Assembly (NCBI GenBank): GCA_002335865.1
Contig: DDCY01000029.1
Coordinates: 260,620-324,619, forward strand
Reading direction: 5' to 3'
Length of the DNA stretch: 64,000 bases
DNA from: Saprospiraceae bacterium UBA1994
GTDB taxonomy: Bacteria > Bacteroidota > Bacteroidia > Chitinophagales > Saprospiraceae
Positions 47,202 through 55,383 of the stretch are shown here, piece after piece (position 1 is the first letter of the stretch; every line of letters begins with the position of its first letter). The notes under the pieces were generated by a model. It had not been told where the DNA came from. It worked only from the letters and a program-made list of their open reading frames with translations, and ran no database searches. Made by a program: the position numbers and the translations under genes.

Positions 47202-47595
47202 TTACACATTACTCATATTTCCATTAGTATTAGATTGTAATATGTCATTTTTCACTTCTATAACTAGAGAGTTACCTTTTTCATAGGAATCTATTGCTTA
47301 AGAAGGTTACCCAGAAGTCTACTAATGTTACTAGTGTATTTTGCCGCCAAATATTAATGCTCTAGCGTAGATTTTATTTTGCTAGTTAACTGTAATAATC
47401 AAGTGAAATTAGCACAGATTCTGGATTAACTTGATTGTAAATATTATAATACTCATTAAGAGCATTGAACCCTTTAGAATCTGGATTTTCGGAATTTTCC
47501 CATAATGAGATTAAAAGATCATCATTGATATCACTTTGGCAAAACCCACTCACTACAATTTATGCACCTAAAATAATTAATATCAAAAATTTCAT
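47202..47595 (-). pseudogene. Dead N-terminus of a TPR signalling protein
   Basis: From ATG 47595 on the minus strand: signal peptide broken by an in-frame TAA (MKFLILIILGA, stop, IVVSGFCQ), then DLLISLWENSENPDSKGFNA and EYYNIYNQVNPESVLISLDY, further stops, and later TPR-like pieces KIYARALIFGGKIH and DSYEKGNSLVIEVKNDI, ending at 47202. The order signal, W-x-x-x-x-x-x-D-x-x-R/G-x-x-A-L-N, NP-x-S, TPR units is that of periplasmic TPR regions in Bacteroidota histidine kinases and adenylate cyclases. Only the first 130 or so codons remain; there is no kinase or cyclase domain. Confidence 0.65.
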
Positions 47596-47653
47596 TGTTT
47601 GAAATACACACGATTTCTTACTTTCCGAATTTAAAATAATGCCAAGATTCTAT

Positions 47654-50305
47654 CTACTCCTCCAATATCTTCTTCATTTCATGTAATTTCATCATGCACT
47701 CTAAAGGAGTCAGTTGATTGAGCTGTAGATTACTGATCATTTCTTTGAGTTGACCAGCAGTAGGATCGGCGGTTTCGAAAATGCTGAGTTGTAAGGCTTG
47801 TGTCGAGAGTGCTTTCATGGTCTCAGTGCTATCGAGAGATGATTTACCTCCGCTTTCAATTGATTTTTGCTCTAGTGTAGTGAGTATCTCCGTAGCTCTG
47901 AGCACAATACTCTTAGGCATACCAGCCATCTGTGCTACGTGGATACCAAAGCTATGGTGACATCCACCTTCGATCAATTTACGTAAGAAGAATACCTTAT
48001 TGCCGACTTCCTTAGTAGCTACGTTGTAGTTCTTGATCCGTGGATATTTTTCTGCTAGCTCATTGAGCTCATGGTAATGTGTAGCAAATAGGGTCTTAGG
48101 CTTTGATTCGTTATGATTGTGTAAGTATTCGGCGAGAGACCATGCGATAGATATACCATCATAGGTCGATGTACCTCTTCCGATCTCATCTAATAGTATG
48201 AGACTTCGATTAGAAATGTTATTCATAATACTGGCGGTCTCATTCATCTCTAGCATGAATGTAGATTCTCCACTAGATATATTATCGGAGGCACCGACAC
48301 GAGTAAATATCTTATCCAAAATACCTAAGGTCGCTGTCTCTGCAGGTACATATGATCCCATCTGCGCCATGAGGCAGATCAATGCGGTCTGACGCAATAC
48401 GGCAGACTTACCAGACATATTGGGTCCGGTGATCATCATAATCTGTGTATCCTCGCTGTCTAGTCTGATATCGTTAGGTACATAGGTCTCATCGAGTTTC
48501 ATCTGCTGCTCTATAACAGGGTGACGACCATTCTTGATATCTATGATAAGGCTATCGTCGACTACAGGTTTACAATATTGTTGTCTGATTGCTACTTTGG
48601 CAAATGATATGATTGCATCTACAGTAGCTATGATATGCGCATTTTGCTGTAGCTCACTTATATAGGCTGCTACTCGAGTGACTAGCTCATCGAAGAGCTG
48701 TACTTCCAATCCTCCGATCTTATCTTCTGCACCTAAGATCTTTACTTCTAGGGTTTTGAGTTCGTCGGTGATATATCGCTCGGATCCAGTTAGTGTCTGC
48801 TTTCGCACCCAATTGTCAGGGATGAGTCCAGCATTTTTATACTTATTAGTGACTTCTAGATAGTAGCCAAATACATTATTGAATCCTATTTTGAGATTGG
48901 TGATCCCAGTCTTCTCGGCTTCTTGCTTTTGGATATTGAGAAGTATCGATTTAGCATTTTTGACGATGTTGCGATATTCGTCCAACTCTTCATTGTATCC
49001 TTCTCTGATGGCTCCACCTTTATTGATGAGGGTTGGAGGTTCCTCTGATAAAGCAATTGATATATCATCTCTGAGTACCGCACATTCATTGAGCATCTCT
49101 GATTGATCTACGAGCTCCGTGATCTTAGTCTCGAGCAGCATCTTCTTGATGTCTGGTATCTCATTTATCGATTGGAATAGATGATGCAGCTCTCGAGGAT
49201 TGATCCTTTCCATCGCTACTTTAGAGACTAGACGCTCTATATCACCCATACGTCTCCAGATGCTTTCGTATGATTCTATCTGATCAGGCTGACTGTAGAA
49301 ATAGTCTACCATATTGTGTCTCGCTCCGATTCTCTCCACAGATAGGAGAGGGAGGATTACCCATCTACGTAGTAGCCTTCCTCCCATAGGAGTGATCGTT
49401 TTATCGAGTACATCTATTAATGGTTTGCCTGTCTCATGTACACTATGCACAAGCTCCAGATTACGGATAGTAAATCTATCTAGCCAAACATATTGTTTCG
49501 ATTGAATCCGGCTGATCCCTGTCAAATGTCGGAGATGATCGTTTTGAGTAGTACTGAGGTAATAGAGTATCGCTCCAGCGGCAGTTTGTCCGACAGTATG
49601 TTTGTCTACACCGTAGCCTTTAAGGTTTTTGACATTGAAATGTTCAAGTAATTGTTCTCTACCATGATCTTCAGAGAATACCCATTCATCTAGATTAAAG
49701 GTATAGAATCCATCTCCTAAAGTATTGTCAAACAATGCTTTATGCGACTTAGCATATATTATCTCTGAAGGGTTGAATCCATGAATCAGTTTTTCGATCT
49801 CAGTAGGGGTCCCTTGACTCAAGAGGAATTCTCCAGTAGATATATCTACAAATGCGATTCCCCAAATCTTCTTATCTGCTATGTGAAGGGCACAGAGGTA
49901 GTTATTGCTGTTATAATTTAGTATGGTATCATCTATCGTTACGCCTGGGGTTACTACATTGATCACACCCCGTTTTACGATTTTCCTTTCTTTGGAAGGT
50001 TTTTCTAACTGCTCGCAAATCGCCACTCGATACCCAGAACGTACTAACTTGGGCAGATATGTATCTAAGGAGTGGTAAGGAAATCCAGCTAAAGGAATAT
50101 CGGAGCCTCCATTGTTACGACTCGTCAGTATGATATTAAGTATGCGAGAGGTTTTTTCAGCATCTTCACCAAAGGTTTCATAGAAGTCCCCCACTCTAAA
50201 TAGAAGTATAGCATCAGGATACTGTGCTTTCATAGCAAAGTACTGCTGCATGAGTGGTGTTACTCTTCCTGCCTTCTTAGGATGTTTAGTGCTTGATTTT
50301 GCCAA
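47654..50305 (-). CDS. mutS: DNA mismatch repair protein MutS
   Basis: An 883-residue mismatch sensor. The N-terminal mismatch-binding domain has GDFYETFGEDA (the GxFYE Phe-Glu wedge), and the C-terminal ATPase has Walker A GPNMSGKS, Walker B SLILLDEIGRGTS and the THYHEL motif. Length and domains are complete. The start is TTG 50305 (then AKSSTKHPKK); the next in-frame ATG is 19 codons further. A promoter element TACCTTTG lies 26 bases upstream. mutL is not in the window. Confidence 0.97.
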   Translation of the reverse strand: MAKSSTKHPKKAGRVTPLMQQYFAMKAQYPDAILLFRVGDFYETFGEDAEKTSRILNIILTSRNNGGSDIPLAGFPYHSLDTYLPKLVRSGYRVAICEQLEKPSKERKIVKRGVINVVTPGVTIDDTILNYNSNNYLCALHIADKKIWGIAFVDISTGEFLLSQGTPTEIEKLIHGFNPSEIIYAKSHKALFDNTLGDGFYTFNLDEWVFSEDHGREQLLEHFNVKNLKGYGVDKHTVGQTAAGAILYYLSTTQNDHLRHLTGISRIQSKQYVWLDRFTIRNLELVHSVHETGKPLIDVLDKTITPMGGRLLRRWVILPLLSVERIGARHNMVDYFYSQPDQIESYESIWRRMGDIERLVSKVAMERINPRELHHLFQSINEIPDIKKMLLETKITELVDQSEMLNECAVLRDDISIALSEEPPTLINKGGAIREGYNEELDEYRNIVKNAKSILLNIQKQEAEKTGITNLKIGFNNVFGYYLEVTNKYKNAGLIPDNWVRKQTLTGSERYITDELKTLEVKILGAEDKIGGLEVQLFDELVTRVAAYISELQQNAHIIATVDAIISFAKVAIRQQYCKPVVDDSLIIDIKNGRHPVIEQQMKLDETYVPNDIRLDSEDTQIMMITGPNMSGKSAVLRQTALICLMAQMGSYVPAETATLGILDKIFTRVGASDNISSGESTFMLEMNETASIMNNISNRSLILLDEIGRGTSTYDGISIAWSLAEYLHNHNESKPKTLFATHYHELNELAEKYPRIKNYNVATKEVGNKVFFLRKLIEGGCHHSFGIHVAQMAGMPKSIVLRATEILTTLEQKSIESGGKSSLDSTETMKALSTQALQLSIFETADPTAGQLKEMISNLQLNQLTPLECMMKLHEMKKILEE

Positions 50306-50331
50306 TGTGTACTATCCTCTGGTATAGCTTC

Positions 50332-50339
50332 CAAAGGTA
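50332..50339 (-). promoter_or_regulatory. -7 promoter element of mutS
   Basis: TACCTTTG on the minus strand, 26 bases before the TTG start, matches TAnnTTTG and supports that start. Confidence 0.6.
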
Positions 50340-51149
50340 TTCTTTTGATTACGTATTAAGAAAAATAGTTTGGATGAATTTGATTGTTTAGATTTTGAGT
50401 CATCGAGGTAGTCATCCAATAATGCTATATCTATTGTATTTCGAGCTTTCTTTATGATAATCATAAAACATAGATTCGTAATAGCGCACACTCACAAACT
50501 TATTCTATCAAAATAAACATTTACATATGTGCTCAAGATGATTAATGCCTTGGAGTATGTCCATATTTGGGCTTGTTGAGTCTGGATTATGAACGTTCAA
50601 GATTGCACATGAGGATAGGTTACAAAAACAAATATTATTGACAATTACAGAACAATTTAATATACTTATTGACGAGTAATATAAGTCGTTGAAGGATGCA
50701 ATATCTTTAATTACAATCTTGATAGTATGAGTGGATGGAGATGTAAACGGTTCTCAGTGGCGATTACTGTCAGAATAAAGGAATATAAAAGCTGTTTTGA
50801 TCTTAGATTGGATCTGCTTTCTTTTTAGATGAATCCGCCTGAGAAACTACAGCAAAATATTTAAATAAGTAGAATTTCGAATTTCTGCAATATTTTTTCA
50901 CCAGAGTAAAAGGGAAGATTTGTTAAGGAATGGCAAATCCTTGGAGTGATTTTAGTGAATTCATTTTGGTTTAGTATTTAGTAACGAACAAGTAAAACTT
51001 CTTCTAAAAGTGCATTTTATTTGGTCCGTTTTGAAGAAGCAAATTAAATGAACGCCTAACTAGCTAAGTGACGTAACGAGTATTAAAATAATGGTAGACA
51101 GTATATTCTAAAACAAACTACTCTCACAACATTACGAACGTGGTTTTTT
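50340..51149. other. Long gap with possible decayed coding sequence
   Basis: The largest gene-free stretch in the window. One plus-strand frame shows coding-like pieces around 50610-50730 (AHEDRLQKQILLTITEQFNI, then a stop, then YKSLKDAISLITILIV), and another frame around 50735-50825. The family cannot be recognised. No RNA gene signature was found. Confidence 0.3.
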
Positions 51150-51157
51150 TATTTTTG
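51150..51157 (+). promoter_or_regulatory. -7-like promoter element before a short frame
   Basis: TATTTTTG matches TAnnTTTG and sits 4 bases before a GTG that opens a 21-codon frame. No -33 partner was seen. Confidence 0.35.
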
Positions 51158-51161
51158 CATT

Positions 51162-51227
51162 GTGAAAGAAGTAAGAAAAATACTAGAGTACCCAATCGCT
51201 CCGCCTGTTTGTTCAGCTGCCCTTTAG
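51162..51227 (+). other. 21-codon frame with adjacent promoter element
   Basis: The GTG-initiated short frame contains KEVRKILEYPIAPPVCSAAL and then TAG. One more codon run (DCQAAT) follows the stop before a TAA. It could be a small leaderless peptide or the first codons of a dead gene; nothing decides between them. An inverted repeat AGCTGC / GCAGCT surrounds its stop codon. Confidence 0.25.
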
Positions 51228-51249
51228 GACTGTCAAGCAGCTACATAAA

Positions 51250-52050
51250 TTAACAACTTTCATGCTTCTCTACCAGAGCATAATAAGCCGTGGTATAAAA
51301 ATTCTTGATATAAGGAAGATTTCTAAAAGGTGAAAGAACAGTTTTTGGCTCAAGCCCAAATTTCCACTTATAAATAGGGTTAAAAAGCCAATGCTTGTCA
51401 AGGATTACACGATGTCCAGTGTTACGACAGATCCTATTAAATCGCTCTATGGAAATACTAGAATCGTAGATTTCCATCAGCTCATCTATAACCTCTTGCT
51501 CATTTTCTCCCATGCTGAGAATAGCTTTGTATATTGGACGAGGTAGTATATGCATCCACCCCCATTTGCGTAGCCATTTGTTTCGACAAAGCTGTTGATG
51601 TCCTCCAAATGGCATTAACCATGGTGGGAAACCAAAAAATATCTTTCCATTTGGTTTTAAGAATGAAGATAAGTAGGGAATAAATTCTTCTTGGTTGGGA
51701 ATATGCTCGATTACATCTTTAAGAATAATGAGATCATATAGATGTCCATCTTCTCCAGGGATAAGGTCGTATAGATTAATAGAACTAAATCTTATTTTGT
51801 TACTCTTGAATTCATCGGCTAAAAACTGCTTTGCAAGATCTATTCTTTTTTCTGATAATTCTATACCAGTGCAATTATGTCCCTCTTCAATGAATGCTTT
51901 TAATACTCCAGCTTCAGCGCAGCCCAATTCTAATACATCTAAAGACCTAGAAAAATCCATACATGAAGCAACAAAAGGAAAGATGTATAACTTGGAGGTT
52001 TGATACTGCATGTTGAAGTATCTCTCTTTATCTTTATGGAATTCGAGCAT
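51250..52050 (-). CDS. Class I SAM-dependent methyltransferase
   Basis: A 266-residue methyltransferase of the UbiE/Coq5-like group. The SAM motif I is VLELGCAEAGVLKAF (about 39-53), and post-I is the acidic TGIELSEKRID. The LIILKDVIEHIPNQEEFI block (motif II, with D-V-x-E-H) is typical. The C-terminal third contains a Trp-rich region that may shape the substrate site. It begins 11 bases after the crotonase gene, so the two form an operon. Substrate unknown. Confidence 0.8.
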   Translation of the reverse strand: MLEFHKDKERYFNMQYQTSKLYIFPFVASCMDFSRSLDVLELGCAEAGVLKAFIEEGHNCTGIELSEKRIDLAKQFLADEFKSNKIRFSSINLYDLIPGEDGHLYDLIILKDVIEHIPNQEEFIPYLSSFLKPNGKIFFGFPPWLMPFGGHQQLCRNKWLRKWGWMHILPRPIYKAILSMGENEQEVIDELMEIYDSSISIERFNRICRNTGHRVILDKHWLFNPIYKWKFGLEPKTVLSPFRNLPYIKNFYTTAYYALVEKHESC

Positions 52051-52061
52051 CTTAGATCTAA

Positions 52062-52847
52062 TTATTTTCCTGTAAATACGGCTCTTCTCTTCTCTACGAA
52101 TGCTAGAGCTCCTTCCTTACAGTCATCGCTTTCTATACATTGACCAAACTCCTGATGCTCTACTGCATATCCATCTTGAGACTTATCGTAATAAGCATTT
52201 ACCGCTTTGATCGTCTTAGCTACCGCTAAAGGTCCTTTAGTTGAGATTTTCTTTAATATAGTCGTGGCTATATCCAACGCTTCGTTTTTGTCTTCGGTTA
52301 CATGATTGACCAAGCCTATATTTTTTGCTTCTTCTGCAGTAATCATATCTGCAGTGAGTAGTAATTCTAAAGCTCTGGACTTACCGATTAATTGCGGTAA
52401 CCTTTGACTTGCTCCGTACCCTGGCAGCAATCCTAGATTTACTTCTGGTTGTCCAAATTTAGCGTTCCGGCTAGCGATACGCATATGGCAGGCCATAGAT
52501 AGTTCACATCCGCCACCAAGGGCAAATCCATTAACTACAGCGATAACTGGTGCATGGAAATTTTCTATAAGCATATAAGTCTCTTGACCATACTTAGATA
52601 AAGCCGAACCAGCAGCGGCATCTAAAGAAGCAAACTCTTTGATGTCAGCTCCTGCCACAAATGCTTTGTCTCCGGCACCTGTGATGATTATAGATTTGAG
52701 TCCTTCGATTGACTTATAGTCTGAACTAAAAAAGAAGTTGAGCTCGGTCATTACCTTCTTGTTGATGGCATTGAGCGCTTGAGGTCTATTGATCGTTATG
52801 ATAGCGATCCCATCTTTATTCTCTAGTAGTAATACTTCGTAATCCAT
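52062..52847 (-). CDS. Enoyl-CoA hydratase/isomerase (crotonase family)
   Basis: A 261-residue crotonase. The oxyanion-hole segments are GAGDKAFVAGADIKEFAS (about 56-73) and NGFALGGGCELSMACHMRI (about 105-123); the catalytic Glu pair is present (E114 of GGGCEL and the Glu of FGQPEVNLG). This fits enoyl-CoA hydratase of fatty-acid or short-chain oxidation, or the 3-hydroxybutyryl-CoA dehydratase type. It is the first gene of a pair with a methyltransferase. Confidence 0.92.
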   Translation of the reverse strand: MDYEVLLLENKDGIAIITINRPQALNAINKKVMTELNFFFSSDYKSIEGLKSIIITGAGDKAFVAGADIKEFASLDAAAGSALSKYGQETYMLIENFHAPVIAVVNGFALGGGCELSMACHMRIASRNAKFGQPEVNLGLLPGYGASQRLPQLIGKSRALELLLTADMITAEEAKNIGLVNHVTEDKNEALDIATTILKKISTKGPLAVAKTIKAVNAYYDKSQDGYAVEHQEFGQCIESDDCKEGALAFVEKRRAVFTGK

Positions 52848-53013
52848 ACAGCTAAATAATTATTTCTTGTTTCTGCAAAATCTAAATTTAATCACCTCAA
52901 ATATATGCCGCTAGAGCCAAATAAATAATCTAAATCTCTGGATTAGTTATAATTTCAATAGTAAACGGTGTAATGACTAAACATTATCTTCAGAAATCGT
53001 ATTTTTATCAAGT

Positions 53014-55023
53014 ATGCAGACTAGTTTGATATCACCTTCTTCTTTTTGTCAATGGGCTCTGATGTTCATGATGACAATGGTTGTATGCAGCTGTGGATTT
53101 ACCAAAGAAATAAAAAATGGTGAGGCAGCGTACGAGCAAAAAAAGTATGCATTGGCCGCAGATATGCTTAAGGATGAATACAAAAAGCAACCTAATAAAA
53201 GGAAAGCGGCTAAACTATCCTATCTGTTAGGGTCGAGTTATGAGATACTCAATGAGATACAAAGATCTATAAGATGGTACGAAAAGGCAGTCAGAGCTGA
53301 ATATGGTGAGCAAGCAGATCGAGGATTGGCACGAGTACATAAGCAATCTGGTAACTATGCTGCAGCACTTGACATTTGGAAGGTACTCAGTAAAGTGCAT
53401 ACCCAAGATCAGATGATAAAGCGAGAAATAGAAATACTTAAACTAGCTGCAGAATGGGATAGAGATCGGCAGAATACGACTAAGATTTTTGCGTTAGATG
53501 GGAATAGTCTATTCAATGATTATATTTCAGCTGTCTATGAAGGTAATTATTTAGTGTTTACAAGTGATAGGAAAGATGCAACAGGGAGTGATGATTATAA
53601 GTGGACTGGCAATAAATACTCAGATCTATTTATAATGGATAAAGAGGGTAGAGGAGTAAGGAGGTTTGATGCAGAGATCAATTCTAATTTTAATGAAGGA
53701 GCAGCTTGTTTTACGCAAGATTTTAATAAGATCATATTTACAAGGTGTAGTGGAACTGAGACGGCAGATAGCTATTGTAAACTTATGTATGCCAAAAAGA
53801 AGGACGGACTATGGACCGAGCCGCAGGTAATAAATTTTGTAGTAGATAATATCAATTACGGTCAACCTGCGTTGATAGAGAATGATAGTGTAATGGTATT
53901 CTGTACAAAAGGCCCTGATGGTCCAGGTGGTTATGATTTATACTACTCAGAACTAGTAGGTGATGATGAATGGTCTTCGCCTTATTTAATGCCACGATCG
54001 ATCAATACTGCAGGGAATGAATACTTTCCCACATCATGTAGAGATACTTTATACTTTTCCTCAGATTATCATCCAGGTTTAGGAGGATTAGATATATTTA
54101 AAACATATCTAAAAGATGATGGTAGTTGGTCAGCACCAGTAAATGTTCGTCAGCCAATCAATAGTAGTTACGATGATTTTGGTTTAGTAATAGATGAGTA
54201 TGCTAGACTAAGAAGGAAAGAAATAGAGAAAGGTTTTTTTAGTACTTCTAGAGGTACAAATGGAAGAGATAATATTTACAGCTTCACTAAATACCAGCTC
54301 GAAGAAATTCAAAAAGATACCGTTCCTAAAGAAGATGCTAAAGACGAATTAGCGATATATCTCGCAGGAAAAGTGATTACTCATAGATATGATGATGATG
54401 AAGATCCTAATTCGGCAGTGACTGGATTAGAGACATTGTCAGATGCTAGAGTGGAGTTTAGTGGAGATCTAACACTTGATCGTAGATCTGGAAAAGATGG
54501 TTTATTTATAGAAAAACTAGACAATGGAAAGGCTTATAGAATCAAAGCATCAAAGCCTGGCTATCTCAGTAAAACTATAAAAGTAAGCACTAGAGAATTG
54601 AATCTAAATCCAGATGAAAAAAGTTATACGATCAATGTTGAAATCAAGTTAGATAAGATTTTCTACGATAAAGAAATCATACTTAAAGAAATTTATTATG
54701 ATTACAATAAATGGGCGATCGTAGATGCAGCCAAACCTACTTTAGATAGGCTATCGACCATTCTAAGAGATAATCCACAGATAAGAATCCAATTATCATC
54801 ACACACAGATTGTAGAGGTGAAGATGATTACAATGCGGAGCTCAGTCAGAAGAGAGCGCAATCAGCAGTACTCTATTTAGTAGATCGTGGAATACCTTTC
54901 GATAGATTGCAAGCACAAGGCTATGGTGAGTCTCAAATAGCTTTCCAAGATTGTGAATGTGAATATTGCACCGAAGCGCAACATGAAATCAATCGTAGGA
55001 CTACGTTTAAGATATTGAGGTAG
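53014..55023 (+). CDS. PorE-like OmpA-family protein (type IX secretion-associated)
   Basis: A 669-residue lipoprotein-like protein with four parts: TPR-like helices (about 35-145), a PD40/WD40-like beta-propeller (about 160-430; NSNFNEGAACFTQDFNKIIF, GNEYFPTSCRDTLYFSSDYH), a carboxypeptidase-regulatory-like domain (about 445-545), and a C-terminal OmpA peptidoglycan-binding domain (SSHTDCRGEDDYNAELSQKR). This order and length equal PorE of the type IX secretion system, which binds peptidoglycan; related OmpA/PD40 paralogues are frequent, so PorE identity is not certain. The signal ends VVCSC. Confidence 0.85.
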   Translation: MQTSLISPSSFCQWALMFMMTMVVCSCGFTKEIKNGEAAYEQKKYALAADMLKDEYKKQPNKRKAAKLSYLLGSSYEILNEIQRSIRWYEKAVRAEYGEQADRGLARVHKQSGNYAAALDIWKVLSKVHTQDQMIKREIEILKLAAEWDRDRQNTTKIFALDGNSLFNDYISAVYEGNYLVFTSDRKDATGSDDYKWTGNKYSDLFIMDKEGRGVRRFDAEINSNFNEGAACFTQDFNKIIFTRCSGTETADSYCKLMYAKKKDGLWTEPQVINFVVDNINYGQPALIENDSVMVFCTKGPDGPGGYDLYYSELVGDDEWSSPYLMPRSINTAGNEYFPTSCRDTLYFSSDYHPGLGGLDIFKTYLKDDGSWSAPVNVRQPINSSYDDFGLVIDEYARLRRKEIEKGFFSTSRGTNGRDNIYSFTKYQLEEIQKDTVPKEDAKDELAIYLAGKVITHRYDDDEDPNSAVTGLETLSDARVEFSGDLTLDRRSGKDGLFIEKLDNGKAYRIKASKPGYLSKTIKVSTRELNLNPDEKSYTINVEIKLDKIFYDKEIILKEIYYDYNKWAIVDAAKPTLDRLSTILRDNPQIRIQLSSHTDCRGEDDYNAELSQKRAQSAVLYLVDRGIPFDRLQAQGYGESQIAFQDCECEYCTEAQHEINRRTTFKILR

Positions 55024-55383
55024 AATTTAGTTGGTAGTTTTTATTACTCATTTTGTAACGGCGTCAGCCTTATCTAATTTGTTTCTATTTTAATTATCAG
55101 CATAGAGCGTAGTCAAATATCGACTTTTGAGATGTAATGAAATTAGAAGTTGAAGATTTCAAAACTCTTAAAATGAAGATTAGTTGTATCAATTTTCAAA
55201 TAAGAAATAGTAAATTTTGATAGTACAAAATCTTTGGTTTCACATTAGATAACCATCTCTATAATCTCTTCGAAGGAATACAATTAAGTATGGTTGGAGA
55301 CTACAAGCATTCGGTATCTCTGCTTTTTGGAATTTTGTGATACGACTTTCGAGGTTTCAAAAATCTCAAAATTCTTATCGCTT
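55024..55383. other. Gap between convergent PorE-like and leuS genes
   Basis: No gene or terminator hairpin was recognised. A faint match to the intergenic repeat core (AGAGCGTAGTC near 55103, then ATCGAC) suggests an old, decayed copy of the element found at 6711. Confidence 0.3.

Noticed and set aside
46993..47286. 97-codon plus-strand frame
   Set aside because: Phe/Leu/Cys-rich composition opposite a recognisable dead TPR gene; looks like an antisense artefact.
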